This document shows positions 17,574 to 27,906 of a stretch of DNA of 64,000 bases, piece after piece. Both the position numbers and the translations under genes were made by a program. Position 1 is the first letter of the stretch; each line of letters starts with the position of its first letter. Source of the stretch: Diacronema lutheri. Its lineage: Eukaryota > Haptophyta > Pavlovophyceae > Pavlovales > Pavlovaceae. Below the pieces are notes generated by a model. It was not told the DNA's origin and did not search any database. It worked only from the letters and a program-made list of their open reading frames with translations. Location of the stretch: contig JAGTXO010000019.1 of the NCBI GenBank assembly GCA_019448385.1, positions 248,001-312,000 of the forward strand, in the 5' to 3' direction.

Positions 17574-20500
17574 GCACACGCTCCGCGCCCCCCGCTGCGT
17601 GCGCGCGCGACGCGCGGCCGGCGGCGCGGCCGGCGGCGCGGCGGGCGGCGCGGCGGACAGGCGGCGGGCCGCGCGCGCTTCGCTGAGCGCACGCTGTCGA
17701 CGATGGGCGCGCGCACCGAGTCTGACGTGACGATCGGCTCGAGCGAGCAGCCAGGCAACAGCCGGCACAGGCAGACGACGAGTCCGGCCGCCTCGTTTAA
17801 AAACAGCTCGTACGCGATGGCGGCGGACGGCGGCGGCTGCGGCAGCGCCGGGCGCGGCGCGGGCAGGGACAGCGCGGGCGACGCGAGCGCGACCAACGCC
17901 ATGCTGCCGCCATCGACAGCGCCGCTCATCGCATGCGAGCGCGCGCTCTCGGCCGGCGTGGTGCCGGCGAGTGCGCCGTCCCCGCCGTCCTTCCCGTCCT
18001 CCCCGTCAACCCCGTCTTCCCCGCCGACCGCGCCGGCCGCGCCGGTCGGGACGCGCACGCCCACGGCGGCGAGCTGCAGCGCGAGCGTCGCGTTGGCGGC
18101 GCGCGCGGCGCGCAGCTCGGCCTTGGCCTTGGCCCAGCGCGAGCGGCCTGTCGCGGCTGCGTGGAGGAACTCGGAGATGAAGAGGACGGGCTGGCGCGGC
18201 CGCACGCAGCACGCGGCGAGTAGGGCCTGAGGCACGCGGAGATTTTGGGGGTAAGGTGGGTAAGGTGGGTGAGGTGGGTGAGGCTATGGCACGCGGAGAT
18301 TTTGGGGGTAAGGTGGGTGAGGTGGGTAAGGTGGGTGAGGCGCATGTGTGTGCATGGGTCCCGTGTGCATGGGATCCCCGACGCGACGAAGGCACCTTCG
18401 CCCATAGCCACCCCAGGTCCTCCTGTCCAGAGGGACCCCCCCCCCCCCAACTCCGGGCGCACCGCACGCACCTCCTGCACAACGGGCGAGACAGCCGCCT
18501 CCATGAACGCGCGGAACTCGTCGGGCAACGCCGCGCGCTCCGCGAGGATCGCCGCCGCCTTGTCCGCCGACAGCGCACGCGGCAGCAGGTCGTAAATTGT
18601 CAAACTCTGCCCGAGGGTCTCCGCTTCGTCCGGCGCGCGCGCGTCGGGCACGACAATGTGCGCGGCGGTCACGCGCGGTCCGGCCACGCGGTCCGGCTGC
18701 GCGCCCACGGGCCGCGCCTCCGACTCCGCCTCGTCCTCCGACGAGCTCGAGCGCGAGGCGCGCGCCGTGTCGTCACGCGAGCGCGCGCGCGCCTCGCGCC
18801 GGAGGCCACCTACGGCGCGGCCGAGTCCGCCGCCCGCGCGCACGGAGGCGCGCACGGCGTTGATCGCCGTCGCGGCGCGCACGCGCGCCGCCGCCGCCGT
18901 GGCCGTCCCGTCGCCGCCGGGCAGCGCGCGCACGTCGACGGCAGCGGCGGCGGCGATGGCGGCGGCGGCCGCGTCGACGCCGAGGCCACCAAGAAACGCT
19001 CCGTCGCGATGGTGCTCGACCGCCTCGATCGCGCAGAGCTCGCCTTGAGCGGACGCGGCGGCGGCGGCCGCCTGCTTGCGCCGCGCGATCGACGGCGCGA
19101 GCGACGCAATCTGTGGCGGAGGGGCGAGCGGGGCACAGCGGGCGGACGGGCAGGCGGGCGGACGGGCACAGCGGACGGACGGGCGGGCGGGCGGACGGGC
19201 GGACGGGCGGGCGGGCACAGCGGGCACAGCGGGCGGACGGGCGGGCGAGCGGGGCACAGCGGGCGGACGGGCACAGCGGGTGGGTGGGCGCAGCGGGCGG
19301 ACGGACGGGCGGGCACAGCGGGCGGACGGGCGGGCGGGCGGGCACAGCGGGCGGACGGGCGGGCGGGCGGGCACAGCGGGCGAGCGGGGCGCAGCGGGTG
19401 GGTGGGCGCAGCGGGCGGGCGGGCGCAGCGGGCGGGCGGGCGCAGCGGGCGGGCGGGCGGGCGAGCGGGGCACAGCGGGCGGGCGAGCGGGGCACAGCGG
19501 GTAGGTGGGCGGGCGGGCGGGTGGGCGGGCGGGCGGGCGTACGGGCGAGCGTACGGCCGGCACGCGCGCTCGGGGCGGGCAGGCAAACAGGCAAGCGGGC
19601 GGGCGGGCGAGCACGCTACGCGCGCATTTGCGCGCGACGCCACGCCAAGTGCGCCGCGCGCCGCCCCCACCGCCACTCGCGCCCGCCCGCCCGCCCGCCC
19701 TCCCGCCCGCCCGCCCGCACGCTTGCCTGCCCGCTTGCTTGCCTGCCTGCCCACCCGCCGGCCCGCCCGCCGGCCCGCCCGCCGGCCCGCCCGCCCGCCC
19801 GCCCGCCCGCCCGCCCGCCGTCTTGCCCACTTGCCCACGCGCGAGCACACGCGCGAGCGCACGCGCGCGCCCACTTTTAAACTCTGGTGGAGCTGCTCGA
19901 GCGGGAGCGCGAGCGATTCAAATCGCACGGCCGACAGGACGGCGGCGCCGACGGAGCGCACGGCGGCGGTCGTCGCGCCGGCGGCGCCCGCCGTGGCCTC
20001 GTCGGCGGTGGCGCCGCGGCACGCCGCGACGGCCAGCGCGATCTGCCCCCGCTGCTGCTCCCAGCGCTGGCGCACGCGGCTCGTCAGCGCGTCGGCGCCG
20101 GCGTCGTGCGCGCCCGCGCTCGCGCCCGTACCGGCCGGCGCCGCGCCGGTTGTCGCGGCATGGGCGAGCCGGTCCATCAAATCGAGCGAGCCAGCGGCGG
20201 CAAAGCTAACGCGTGTGCGTGGTGGGAGCACGCGCGCCGCGCCGAGGCGCGCGGCGCGCGGCGCACGTGCCGCGCGCGCGGTGAACGCGCGGCGAGGCGT
20301 GCACACAGCGGTGCACTCGGCGGCGCGCTCGGCGCGCTCGGCGCGCGAGGGCGGGAGGGCGGGAGGGCGGGAGGGCGGGTGGGCGGGAGGGCGGGAGGGC
20401 GGGAGGGCGGGAGGGCGGGAGGGCGGGAGGGCGGGAGGGCGGGAGGGCGGGAGGGCGCAGGGCAAGGGGCGCCGCGCGACGCACGCCGCCGCCTTGGCCT

Positions 20501-23209
20501 CGCCATGCTGCCCCTTGACGAGCGCCCACGCGTCGGCGCGCCGGCGCGCCTCGTCCGCGCGCGCCGTCGTCTCCGCCTCCGCCGCGCGCAGCGCGCCGCG
20601 CGCGACACGGCGTCAAAGATCCCGGCCGCACCGCCGCGGTCGCTCGGCTTGGCAGCGGGCGCAAAGTCGCCAGCCCCGCCGCGCGCGCCGCCGTCGGCCG
20701 CGTCCGCCGCAGCGTCCACCACCGCGCCCGCCGCCGCCGCCTCCGCCTCCGCCTCCGCCGCCTCCGCCGCCGCCATCGCCGCGTCGACAGCGGCGACGCC
20801 GGCGAACGGCGCGCAGAGGCCGACGAGCGCCGGCCCGTGCTCCGAGGCGAAGGCGACGCACGCGTCGGCGGCGATGGCGGCGACGACGGCGCTCTTGTGC
20901 AAGTACGCGCCGCCGCCGCTCGCGCCGCCCAAGAGGCCGCCGCCACCACCATCGGGCGCATCGCCCGCCGCTGCCGCCGACGTGCGCGCCGCGTCCGCGC
21001 CCGCATTGATCTGCGCGCGCACCGCGCCGAGCGCGCCATCAGCATCGGATGCGACGGCCTCGCTCTCGCGCACCCTGGCGGCAAGATGCGCGCGTGCCCA
21101 CTCGCCCGCAATCAGCATGGCTGCCAGCTCCTCTTCCGCTGTGAAATATTCCAGTTCGCCCGCGCCCGCCGCCGCCGCCGCCCGCTCGGCCGCCGCCTGC
21201 TCGGCGGCGGGCACGGCGGACGGCACGTCGCCGGCCGCGCCGGTGGGCGCGGCGGCGCAGGCGGGCGCGACCGGCGTCGGCGACGAGGGCGGTGGCGGCG
21301 TGCGCGGCGGAGGCGGCGTGGGCGGCCGCTGCGGCGTGTGCGGCGCGTCGCCACCGCCACCCGCGCCGTCCGCCGTGGCGTCCGCCGCCAAGGGCGACGG
21401 GCCGGGCGGCGATGGCGGCGGCTCGGTCATCGCGGCGCTGGGCGGAGGCGGCGCGCCGGCGCTCGGCGCGCCCGGCGCGGCCGAGCCGGCCGCGCCGTCG
21501 CCGTCCACGCCGCCGCTAAGGCCGCCGCCGCCGTCGCCGTCGCCGCCTCCACCACCGCCGTCGCCGCCTCCGCCGCCACCGCCGTCCACTCGCCGCGCGT
21601 TCGACGCGAGGCCGCTCGCGACGCTCGTGCCGCCGCCGCCCGACAAAACTGCGCTCGCCGGGCCGCCGCCCGACGAAACTGCTGTCGCCGGGCCGCCGTT
21701 CGCGCTCGCCGGGCCGTCGCCCACGTCGATTTCGTCAGCGGCGAGCAGAGCCTCGGGCACGCCTGCGGCCACCGCCGGTGCACGCGCGCGTGCATCGCGG
21801 CCCGCGCGGCGACGCGCGACGGGCGGCGGCGGCGGCGCGCGTGAGCGCGCGGCGGTGCAACGGTAGCGCGCGGCGGTGTGGCGGCAGCGCGCGGCCGCGC
21901 TGGACGGCGGCGCGCGCGCCACGGCGGCGCGCGCAGAGGCGGCGGCGCGCGCGCCACGCGCACCAGCCAGGGCAAGGTCGCGCTGCACGGCGCCGAGCGC
22001 GTTCAGCGCGCCCGCCGCGCGCGCGAGCTCCTCCTTGGCGCGAGCGTACCTGCCGCGAGGGCGGCGGCGCGGGCGAAGGCGGCGGTGCACGCGAGGGCGG
22101 CGGCGCGGGCGGCGACCTATGAACCCTGCGTGCGCCAAGCCGCCGCGCTCGCCGCCGCGCTCGCCGCGCGCAGCCCCCCTCCGACCGCGCGCGCGCGCGC
22201 GCACGCACTTGGCTTTGTCGACGCAGTTGGCCGCGAGGGCGGCGCGCGAGACCTGCAGCTGGCGATCGGCGTCGGCTGTGAGGAGCGCGCGTAACGCGGC
22301 GGCGGACGCCTGGCGCGCCTCGGCGGCGGCGGGCGCGGCGTCGGCGAGGTGCGTCAGGCCGATGGACGCGTCGGCGCGCGCGCCGAGCGCGAGCAGCAGC
22401 GCGTGGCCCTGCCCGCGCGCCGCGTCCCACCGAGCGGTCGCGTCAACCGTTGCGGCCGCCTCCGCCTCGTGCCGCGTGAGCTGGCGGCGCGCGGCGGTGG
22501 CCTTCCGCGTCCAGCGCTGGCGCTCGGTGGCGGCGAGCGCGGGCGTGAGCGCCGCAGCCGGCCGCAGCCGCACCGACGCGAGCAGCGCGCCGCGCGCGCG
22601 CTCGAGCGCGTCGAGCGCGCTCGCAGCCTCGGCCTCGCGCGACTCGGCCGAACGCACGAGCGCGCTCGCGTCGTCGAGCGCGGCGGCGAGGTCGGCGCGC
22701 TGCTCGGCGGTGGCGCCGGTGAGGCCGGCGTAGCCGTTCGCGTAGCCCGCGTACGTGACCGCCGCGCCGCGCACCGCGCCGAGCATCACGCCCGTGCCGC
22801 GCGGCGCCGCCTCGCCCGCGTCGGCGTCGGCCGCCGCGTCGAGCGCGGCGAGCGCCGCGGACAGCTGACGGTGGGACGAGGCGAAGGCCTGGCCCTGCGC
22901 CTCGGCGAGGATCGCAATGTCCGCGCCCGCCTCGGCCGACAGCTCCTCCGCCTCCGCCTGCGCGTTGTTGTACGCGTCGATCGCGCGCTGGTGCAGCTCC
23001 TCGGTCACCTTGCCGAGCGCGCGCAGCTCGGCCGAGCCGAGCAGGTCGAGCGCGCCCTCGGCCTGGGCGAGGTCGGCGCGCGCGTCGCGGACGGCCTCAA
23101 GTGCCGCCTGACCCGCCGCAATCGCCGACGCCTCGTCGCGCAGCGTCGATGCGAGCGCGCGCAGCCGACGCGACGCCGCCGTCAAATCGACCGGCGGCGG
23201 AGCGACCAT
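17507..23209 (-). CDS. Large Ala-rich helical protein of unknown function, six exons
   Basis: Exons 22209-23209, 21964-22049, 20485-21762, 19875-20205, 18472-19110 and 17507-18226 join in phase, apart from one 2-bp discrepancy, to about 1,350 residues. The start is MVAPPPVDLTAASRRLRALA. The protein is helical and Ala/Glu/Arg-rich: ELHQRAIDAYNNAQAEAEEL in exon 1, a Gly/Pro-rich disordered stretch, AYLHKSAVVAAIAADACVAF in exon 3, SLDLMDRLAHAATTGAAPAG in exon 4, EAVEHHRDGAFLGGLGVDAA in exon 5 and RQPVLFISEFLHAAATGRSR in exon 6. Near 20596-20612 a CG-rich tract shifts frame by two bases; deleting one CG restores LRAAEAETTARADEARRRAD. Donors are mostly GTGCG. The last ~60 codons are basic low complexity, so the true stop may lie upstream. 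No known domain was recognised; a scaffold or coiled-coil role is only a guess. It shares a 116-bp divergent upstream region with eL31. Confidence 0.65.
18231..18348. repeat. 57-bp direct repeat with GGTAAGGTGGGTGAGG tracts
   Basis: GGCACGCGGAGATTTTGGGG occurs at 18231 and 18288, each followed by a run of GTGGGTAAG/GTGGGTGAG units. It lies in the last intron of the Ala-rich gene, near the acceptor on the coding (minus) strand. Confidence 0.8.
19130..19830. repeat. GC minisatellites (GCACAGCGGGCGGACGGGCG family, then CCGCCCGCC family)
   Basis: From 19130 to about 19560 the plus strand is a mosaic of GGCACAGCGGGCGGACGGGC units. From about 19670 to 19830 it switches to C-rich CCGCCCGCCGGCC units, giving an inverted arrangement of G-rich then C-rich arrays. 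All lies within one intron (19111-19874) of the Ala-rich gene. Confidence 0.85.
20349..20458. repeat. 8-bp minisatellite (GCGGGAGG)n, about 14 copies
   Basis: Nearly perfect array of GCGGGAGG with one T variant, in the intron 20206-20484 of the Ala-rich gene. Strong G-quadruplex potential on the plus strand. Confidence 0.9.
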
Positions 23210-23325
23210 CGTTTTGTCCGTCCTGCGCCCGAGAGTGATAACGGCCACGGGGCGCCATGCTGGCATTTCGTTCCCGGACAGCGCTCCGGGTGCGTGAGCC
23301 ACGTTGCCTTGGGACGAGAGCGGCG
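23210..23325. promoter_or_regulatory. Divergent upstream region of the Ala-rich gene and eL31
   Basis: Only 116 bp separate the two start codons, so this must hold both promoters and 5' leaders. No TATA box is seen. Confidence 0.5.
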
Positions 23326-24678
23326 ATGGCGAAGGGCAAGGGCGAGAAGATCCAACGGACCCAGGACGTGGTCGCGCGCGAGTACACGATCCATTTGCAC
23401 AAGGCGCTGCACGGCGTCGGCTTCAAGAAGCGCGCGCCGCGCGCCGTGAAGATCGTCAAGGCCTTCGCGACCAAGATGATGGGCACCAAGGTGCGCGCGC
23501 CGCGCCGCGCGCCGCCGGCCGTGGCCGCACGGCACGCTCCGTACGCGGTGCGTTCGCGGGCTGGCCGAAGGGCGCGCGCAGCGAGTGGGTGGCGCGGGTG
23601 CCAGGTGCACGGCCGGGTGAGCGGGCGGAGCAGCCGCGCGGTCGGCGCACGCGAGTGCGCTGCGCGCTCGGTCGGCGGCTGCGCGCGCACGCCGGCGGCG
23701 CCCCTCGCCGAGGCCGCGACGCGGCACGCCTGCCGGAGCGCGGCACGCGCTGCAGCGCGAGCGTGCGCCGCTGTCGACAGCCACCGCGCCGTCGCGGCCG
23801 GCCGCCTCCGACCACCTCCACAACGCGCGGCTGCGATCGCCGCATCGCCCGCTCTGCGTCGAGTCTGCGCGTCGAGGCTGCGGTGGCTTTCGACAGGCGC
23901 ACGCGCGGGTGCGCGTGCGGCGGCCGCATGTCAACGACGGCTGCGCGTGCGCGTGTCTTTGAGCGCAGTGCTCTGCTCAACTCTGTGGCTTGCTCCGCTG
24001 CGCGGCGAGCGCCTCGCCGCCCGTGCGCGAGCCGCGGCGCGCGAGCCACCGGCCGCCCTTTTCCCGAATTGCGCTGCACGATGCCTGCGGCCACCCGCCG
24101 GCCAGGCTTGCCTCTCCCGCCGCTCTGAGCGACACATACCCGCCTCCGCCGGCATCAGAGAGGCCAGTGGGGGGTTGGAGAGAGGGATGCCCGCCGGCGG
24201 CGTGCCCGCCGGCACGCCGCCGGCATCATCGACCGGCACGCGCGCAATTCGCGCTGCGCCCGTACGTACGGCGCCGCGGCGACGAGCTGGTCGGGCAGCA
24301 GCAGCTGCGGCTACGTATCGAACGACGGCGTGCCGACGTTTGCGCACGTCCGCACGCGAGCTCGCTGCGGCCCGGGAGGTGGCTGGGCGACGGTTACGGC
24401 CACAGATGCGCCCGGAGGCGCGAACGCCGACCGCAGCGCACGCGCGCGCTCCCCGCGCCGCCGCTCGTCACCGCGGCGCGCAGGACGTGCGCGTGGACAC
24501 CAAGCTGAACAAGGCGCTATGGGCGCACGGCGTGAAGGCGGTCGACAGGCGCGTGCGCGTGCGCCTCAGCCGGAAGCGTAACGACGACGAGGACGCCAAG
24601 GAGAAGCTGTACACGCTCGTCACGCACGTGCCCGTCGAGTCGTTCAAGGGCCTCGGCGTCACCGCCGTCGACGAGTGA
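23326..24678 (+). CDS. RPL31: 60S ribosomal protein eL31
   Basis: Two exons, 23326-23490 and 24484-24678, join in phase to 119 residues, the normal eL31 length. The protein starts [20 protein letters not shown] and continues [20 protein letters not shown], then [20 protein letters not shown]. Exon 2 gives [20 protein letters not shown] and [20 protein letters not shown], ending [16 protein letters not shown]. These are the conserved eL31 features (VxREYTIxxHK, FKKRAPRA, GTxDVRVDTxLNK, RxSRKRNxDE). It is a large-subunit protein near the peptide exit tunnel. The 993-nt intron begins GTGCGCGC and ends GCGCAG; it is long for this window and holds a perfect 14-bp hairpin. Identification is very secure. 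Confidence 0.97.
   Translation: MAKGKGEKIQRTQDVVAREYTIHLHKALHGVGFKKRAPRAVKIVKAFATKMMGTKVRAPRRAPPAVAARHAPYAVRSRAGRRARAASGWRGCQVHGRVSGRSSRAVGARECAARSVGGCARTPAAPLAEAATRHACRSAARAAARACAAVDSHRAVAAGRLRPPPQRAAAIAASPALRRVCASRLRWLSTGARAGARAAAACQRRLRVRVSLSAVLCSTLWLAPLRGERLAARARAAAREPPAALFPNCAARCLRPPAGQACLSRRSERHIPASAGIREASGGLERGMPAGGVPAGTPPASSTGTRAIRAAPVRTAPRRRAGRAAAAAATYRTTACRRLRTSARELAAAREVAGRRLRPQMRPEARTPTAAHARAPRAAARHRGAQDVRVDTKLNKALWAHGVKAVDRRVRVRLSRKRNDDEDAKEKLYTLVTHVPVESFKGLGVTAVDE
24193..24224. other. Perfect 14-bp stem hairpin in the eL31 intron
   Basis: GCCGGCGGCGTGCC at 24193-24206 pairs perfectly with GGCACGCCGCCGGC at 24211-24224 around a four-base loop. It lies in the middle of the eL31 intron. 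Confidence 0.75.
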
Positions 24679-24947
24679 GCGTGACGGCGCTCTGTGCGGC
24701 TGTGCGGGCGGGCGCGACGAGGCCATGTTGAGCCGTTGAGCACCCTCGCAGTCGTGCAATGGCGAGCGCGCGTCGGGCGCTGGCGCCGTGGGCCAGCGGT
24801 CGCGCGCGGGCGATCAGGACATATAAGCTGGCGTCTTGCGCGGGGCACCTCTAGTCAGAAAGGCGCAGACACAGTCAGGCGACACGTGCTGCCCTGCCTG
24901 CAGCGCCGGTGCGGTGAGGCTGGCGAGGCGCCTCCGCCGCGTCGGTT

Positions 24948-26345
24948 CTAGGCACCGCCGCCGCCCAGGCGACGGGGCAGCGCGCGCCGCAGCGCGCGCT
25001 CGGTGACGGCGCCGAGCACGATGCCCGCCGCCATGTCGAAGCGGAAGCAGACGACGCTTGCGACGAGCAGGGCGGTCGCCTCGGGAAGCCGACGGAAGGC
25101 GGCAATGTCGCGCAGCGCGCTGACAGTTGGCGCCCACTGCACAGTCGCGGCGCCGACGGTGGCCATCACGCCGGCGAGGCAGGGCAGCGGCACGGCGCCG
25201 ACGAGCCGCGCGGCGAAGACGACAAACGCCGCGAGTGAGAGGGAGTAGGCCGCCGCCGAGAGGCGCGCGCGCCCGCCTGACTGGGCGTTGAGCACTGTCT
25301 GCGGGATGAGCCCGCAGCCACCAAAGCCGCCGAGCGCGGCGGAGAGCGCGTTGCCGCCCGCCATCGCCGCGATCGACACGTCGGGCGACGTGCGCGCCGC
25401 CGCGCCCGCCGGCGACGCGTCGTCGACGACCTTCGCGGCGAGCAGCGTCTCCAACGCGGCGATGAAGGCGATCGACGCGGCGGGGACGAGGTAGCGCAGG
25501 AGCGCGGCGAGCGAGAGGTCGGGCGGCGCGCCGGCGAGGCGCGGCAGCACGCCGAGCCCGCCCGCGAACGTGCCCGGCCCGCACGTCGACGCGAGCGTGT
25601 CGACGCGCAAGCCGAGGGCCTTCGCGGCGGCCGACGTGGCGACGATCGCCGCGAGCGATGCGGGCACGGCCTTCGAGAAGGCGGGGATGAGCTTGACGAG
25701 GGCGGCGGTGGTGAGCGCGAGGCCCACCGCCACCACACCGTCGGGCGGGTGCGCGAACGCCTTGAGCTGCGACTTGAGCAGCAGAAGGCCGAGGCCATTC
25801 AAAAAGCCGGTCATCACAGCGGGCGTCACGAGCGAGATGTGCCGGCCGAGGCGGCAGGCGGCGAAGAGGAGCTCGATGAGCGCGGAGAGCGCGATCACGG
25901 GCAACACCACGCCCGTGCCCTCCCGCGCCACCAGCGTGGCGAGCGGCACGGCGACGACCGACGCGGCGCCCGAGATCACGCCTGGCTGCGAGCCGAGCGC
26001 CGGCGCCGCCGCGCCGAGCACGACGGACGACCACACGCCGACGAGCGGCGAGACGCCGGCGATGTTGGCGTATGCGACCGACGACGGGATTGACGCGAGC
26101 GCCACCGTCATCCCCGCGAGCACCTCATTCTTGGCCGACGGCGGCGGCGGCGATGCGCGCGCGCTCGGGTCGAGCGCGTCGCTGCTCCCGCCGCACAGCG
26201 TGATGAGCCGGCGTGGCGCGCGCGCGGCGGTAGCGAGGCGCGGTGCGCGCCCCGCAGTCGGCGGTATAGGCTGCGTGCTCGGCGCGCCCGCCGCCGCCGC
26301 CGACGCGAGGGCGAGGCCGAGCAGCCACGCGTGCCGCGTGGTCAT
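24948..26345 (-). CDS. SulP/SLC26-family anion transporter without STAS domain
   Basis: Single exon of 466 codons from the ATG at 26345. The N-terminus MTTRHAWLLGLALASAAAA plus a Pro/Arg-rich stretch looks like a signal or organelle-targeting peptide. The core starts at about residue 70 with LAGMTVALASIPSSVAYANI, the SulP signature where the family enters the membrane (usually IPQSMAYA). Further SulP-like elements are GVISGAASVVAVPLATLVAR, TPAVMTGFLNGLGLLLLKSQ, FIAALETLLAAKVVDD and NALSAALGGFGGCGLIPQTV, consistent with 10-12 membrane segments. SulP proteins carry sulfate, bicarbonate or molybdate. There is no cytoplasmic STAS domain: the protein ends soon after the last helix, at LRRALPRRLGGGGA, which is short for the family but typical of the MOT1-like or bacterial short forms. 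The substrate cannot be named. The gene start overlaps the possible start of the plus-strand sialyltransferase-like gene. Confidence 0.85.
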   Translation of the reverse strand: MTTRHAWLLGLALASAAAAGAPSTQPIPPTAGRAPRLATAARAPRRLITLCGGSSDALDPSARASPPPPSAKNEVLAGMTVALASIPSSVAYANIAGVSPLVGVWSSVVLGAAAPALGSQPGVISGAASVVAVPLATLVAREGTGVVLPVIALSALIELLFAACRLGRHISLVTPAVMTGFLNGLGLLLLKSQLKAFAHPPDGVVAVGLALTTAALVKLIPAFSKAVPASLAAIVATSAAAKALGLRVDTLASTCGPGTFAGGLGVLPRLAGAPPDLSLAALLRYLVPAASIAFIAALETLLAAKVVDDASPAGAAARTSPDVSIAAMAGGNALSAALGGFGGCGLIPQTVLNAQSGGRARLSAAAYSLSLAAFVVFAARLVGAVPLPCLAGVMATVGAATVQWAPTVSALRDIAAFRRLPEATALLVASVVCFRFDMAAGIVLGAVTERALRRALPRRLGGGGA

Positions 26346-27603
26346 TACGGCCGCCGAGAAGTTCGAAGTTGCCGACGCTTTTCTGCCTCGCAAGAAACCG
26401 TCCGTGCTCTCGCAGGGCGCGAAGACGACGGCGGCGCGAGGCGCGCTCGCGGCGGTCGTGCTGGCCGGCGCGCTGCTCGCGCGGCGCGGCGCGCACGCCG
26501 AGACGGACGGGCGCGCCGCGCTCGAGCGTTGCGCCGTCGCGCCGCCGAGCAGCGGGTGCGATGGCGAGCGCGCGCTCCGCTGCTACGGGCCACACGAGGC
26601 CGCGCGCGTTGTGGCTGCGCTGCGCGCGCTGCCGCCGCGCGAGGTGGCGGTGCGCGGCCCGTGGAACGCGTCGACTGCCTCGCCGATTGCCAGCGCGCTC
26701 GCCGCCGGCGCCGCCCTCCGCGCGTCGTGCGCGCTCGTCGGCAGCTCGCCAAGCCTGCTGCGCGCGCGGCTCGGCGCCGAGATCGACTCGCACGACTTCG
26801 TGCTCCGCGCCAACTTCGCGCCGGCGACGGCGCGGTACGCGCCGCACGTGGGCGCGCGCACGGACGCGCGCCTCATGTCGCACGCCTGGGTCGAGCTTGG
26901 CGCGCGCGCGCGCGGGACGATGATCGTGCACGGCCCCGAGGCGGCAGCTGATGACCGTACGGCCAACGGCGCTTACAACGTGCTCGCGCTCGGCGGCGCG
27001 CTGGCGAGCGGGCTGGGCGCGCGCGGGCTCAAGTTTGGCGTGAGCGCGGGCATGCGCGGCGTGCTCCTCTGCCTCCGGCTGTGCGGTGCCGTCCACCTCT
27101 TCGGTTACGACCTCGACGGCGGTTCGCCCGGCCATTACTACGATGACGAAACCGAAGGCATCGTGCCTGCGCACCTCGCGCTCGCCGCGGCCGAGCCCGA
27201 GCGGCTGCGCGTCGCGCCCGCCACGCTCGGCTTTGGCGACGGGCGCAGGCCACTGCGCGTCGAGCTTGCCGGCAGCGCGGGCGGCGCGCCGCGGCTCGCG
27301 CGGAAGGGCGGCGTCGTGCGCGGCGCTCTCAACGGGTACGTGCGCAACACGTACAACCGCGAGCCCCATTCGATGCGTTACCGGCACAATTTTGAATGGG
27401 AGCGGCTGGTGCTGCGCGCGCTCGCGCGCGCGGGCTGTCTGCGCGCGCGACCGTGGTCCGACGCGCCGCCGGACGCGGTGCGCGCGGCCGTCGAGGACAA
27501 GGACGCGCGCAACGTGGTCGCCTTCCGCCGCGCGACGGCGGAGGGGCGGCGCTGGCCGGGCAAGGGCGGGCAGGCCGCGAAGCCGGCTCGAGCGCGCGCG
27601 TGA
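26203..27603 (+). CDS. Sialyltransferase-like protein (GT29 fold)
   Basis: The frame runs to a TGA at 27601. The only in-frame ATG before the conserved core is at 26203, which would overlap the SulP gene by 143 bp; a start in an unseen exon is possible. A hydrophobic stretch GALAAVVLAGALLA (about 26441) could be a type II Golgi anchor. The core shows the sialylmotif-L pattern: CALVGSSPSLLRARLGAEID followed by SHDFVLRANFAP and VGARTDARLMSH. Sialylmotif S follows as GVSAGMRGVLLCLRLCGAVH with LFGYDLDGG, and a motif-VS-like HYYDDETEG. GT29 enzymes transfer sialic acid or related keto-sugars from CMP donors to glycans in the Golgi; many algae have such proteins, with acceptor and donor unknown. 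The motif residues appear intact. Confidence 0.82.
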   Translation: MSRRGARAAVARRGARPAVGGIGCVLGAPAAAADARARPSSHACRVVITAAEKFEVADAFLPRKKPSVLSQGAKTTAARGALAAVVLAGALLARRGAHAETDGRAALERCAVAPPSSGCDGERALRCYGPHEAARVVAALRALPPREVAVRGPWNASTASPIASALAAGAALRASCALVGSSPSLLRARLGAEIDSHDFVLRANFAPATARYAPHVGARTDARLMSHAWVELGARARGTMIVHGPEAAADDRTANGAYNVLALGGALASGLGARGLKFGVSAGMRGVLLCLRLCGAVHLFGYDLDGGSPGHYYDDETEGIVPAHLALAAAEPERLRVAPATLGFGDGRRPLRVELAGSAGGAPRLARKGGVVRGALNGYVRNTYNREPHSMRYRHNFEWERLVLRALARAGCLRARPWSDAPPDAVRAAVEDKDARNVVAFRRATAEGRRWPGKGGQAAKPARARA

Positions 27604-27906
27604 CGGTGCGGCTGTACTGGCCGGCGGCCTGGGGGAAAAGGGGAAGGGGGAGGGCCGGAGGGGGGGCCCTGTCGTCCCCGCTGTCGGCGTGCGCGTACGC
27701 CGCTCCGCCTGTGGGGCGTGGTTCGGGGTTGCGCGCCGGCGCGCCGGGCAGCCGTGATGACGTGCAACCTCCCCTGCACGTGCTTGCACGGACGGGCCCG
27801 TGCGGTCGGTGCGGAGCACCCCCGCACGAGTCACGACGTCGTGTTGTCAGTTGTCACGTCTTGTCACTTGTCTCGTTTCCAAGTTTTAAAGTGAGGGATC
27901 AACAAA
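27604..27906 (+). promoter_or_regulatory. Upstream region of the CoA-ligase gene with TTTTAAA
   Basis: TTTTAAA at 27884-27890 lies 17 bp before the ATG at 27907. Three TTGTCA-like words sit just upstream (27845-27870). A similar CTTTTTAAAAG lies 14 bp before the Deg protease ATG, so this may be a core-promoter or initiator motif in this genome. Confidence 0.45.
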
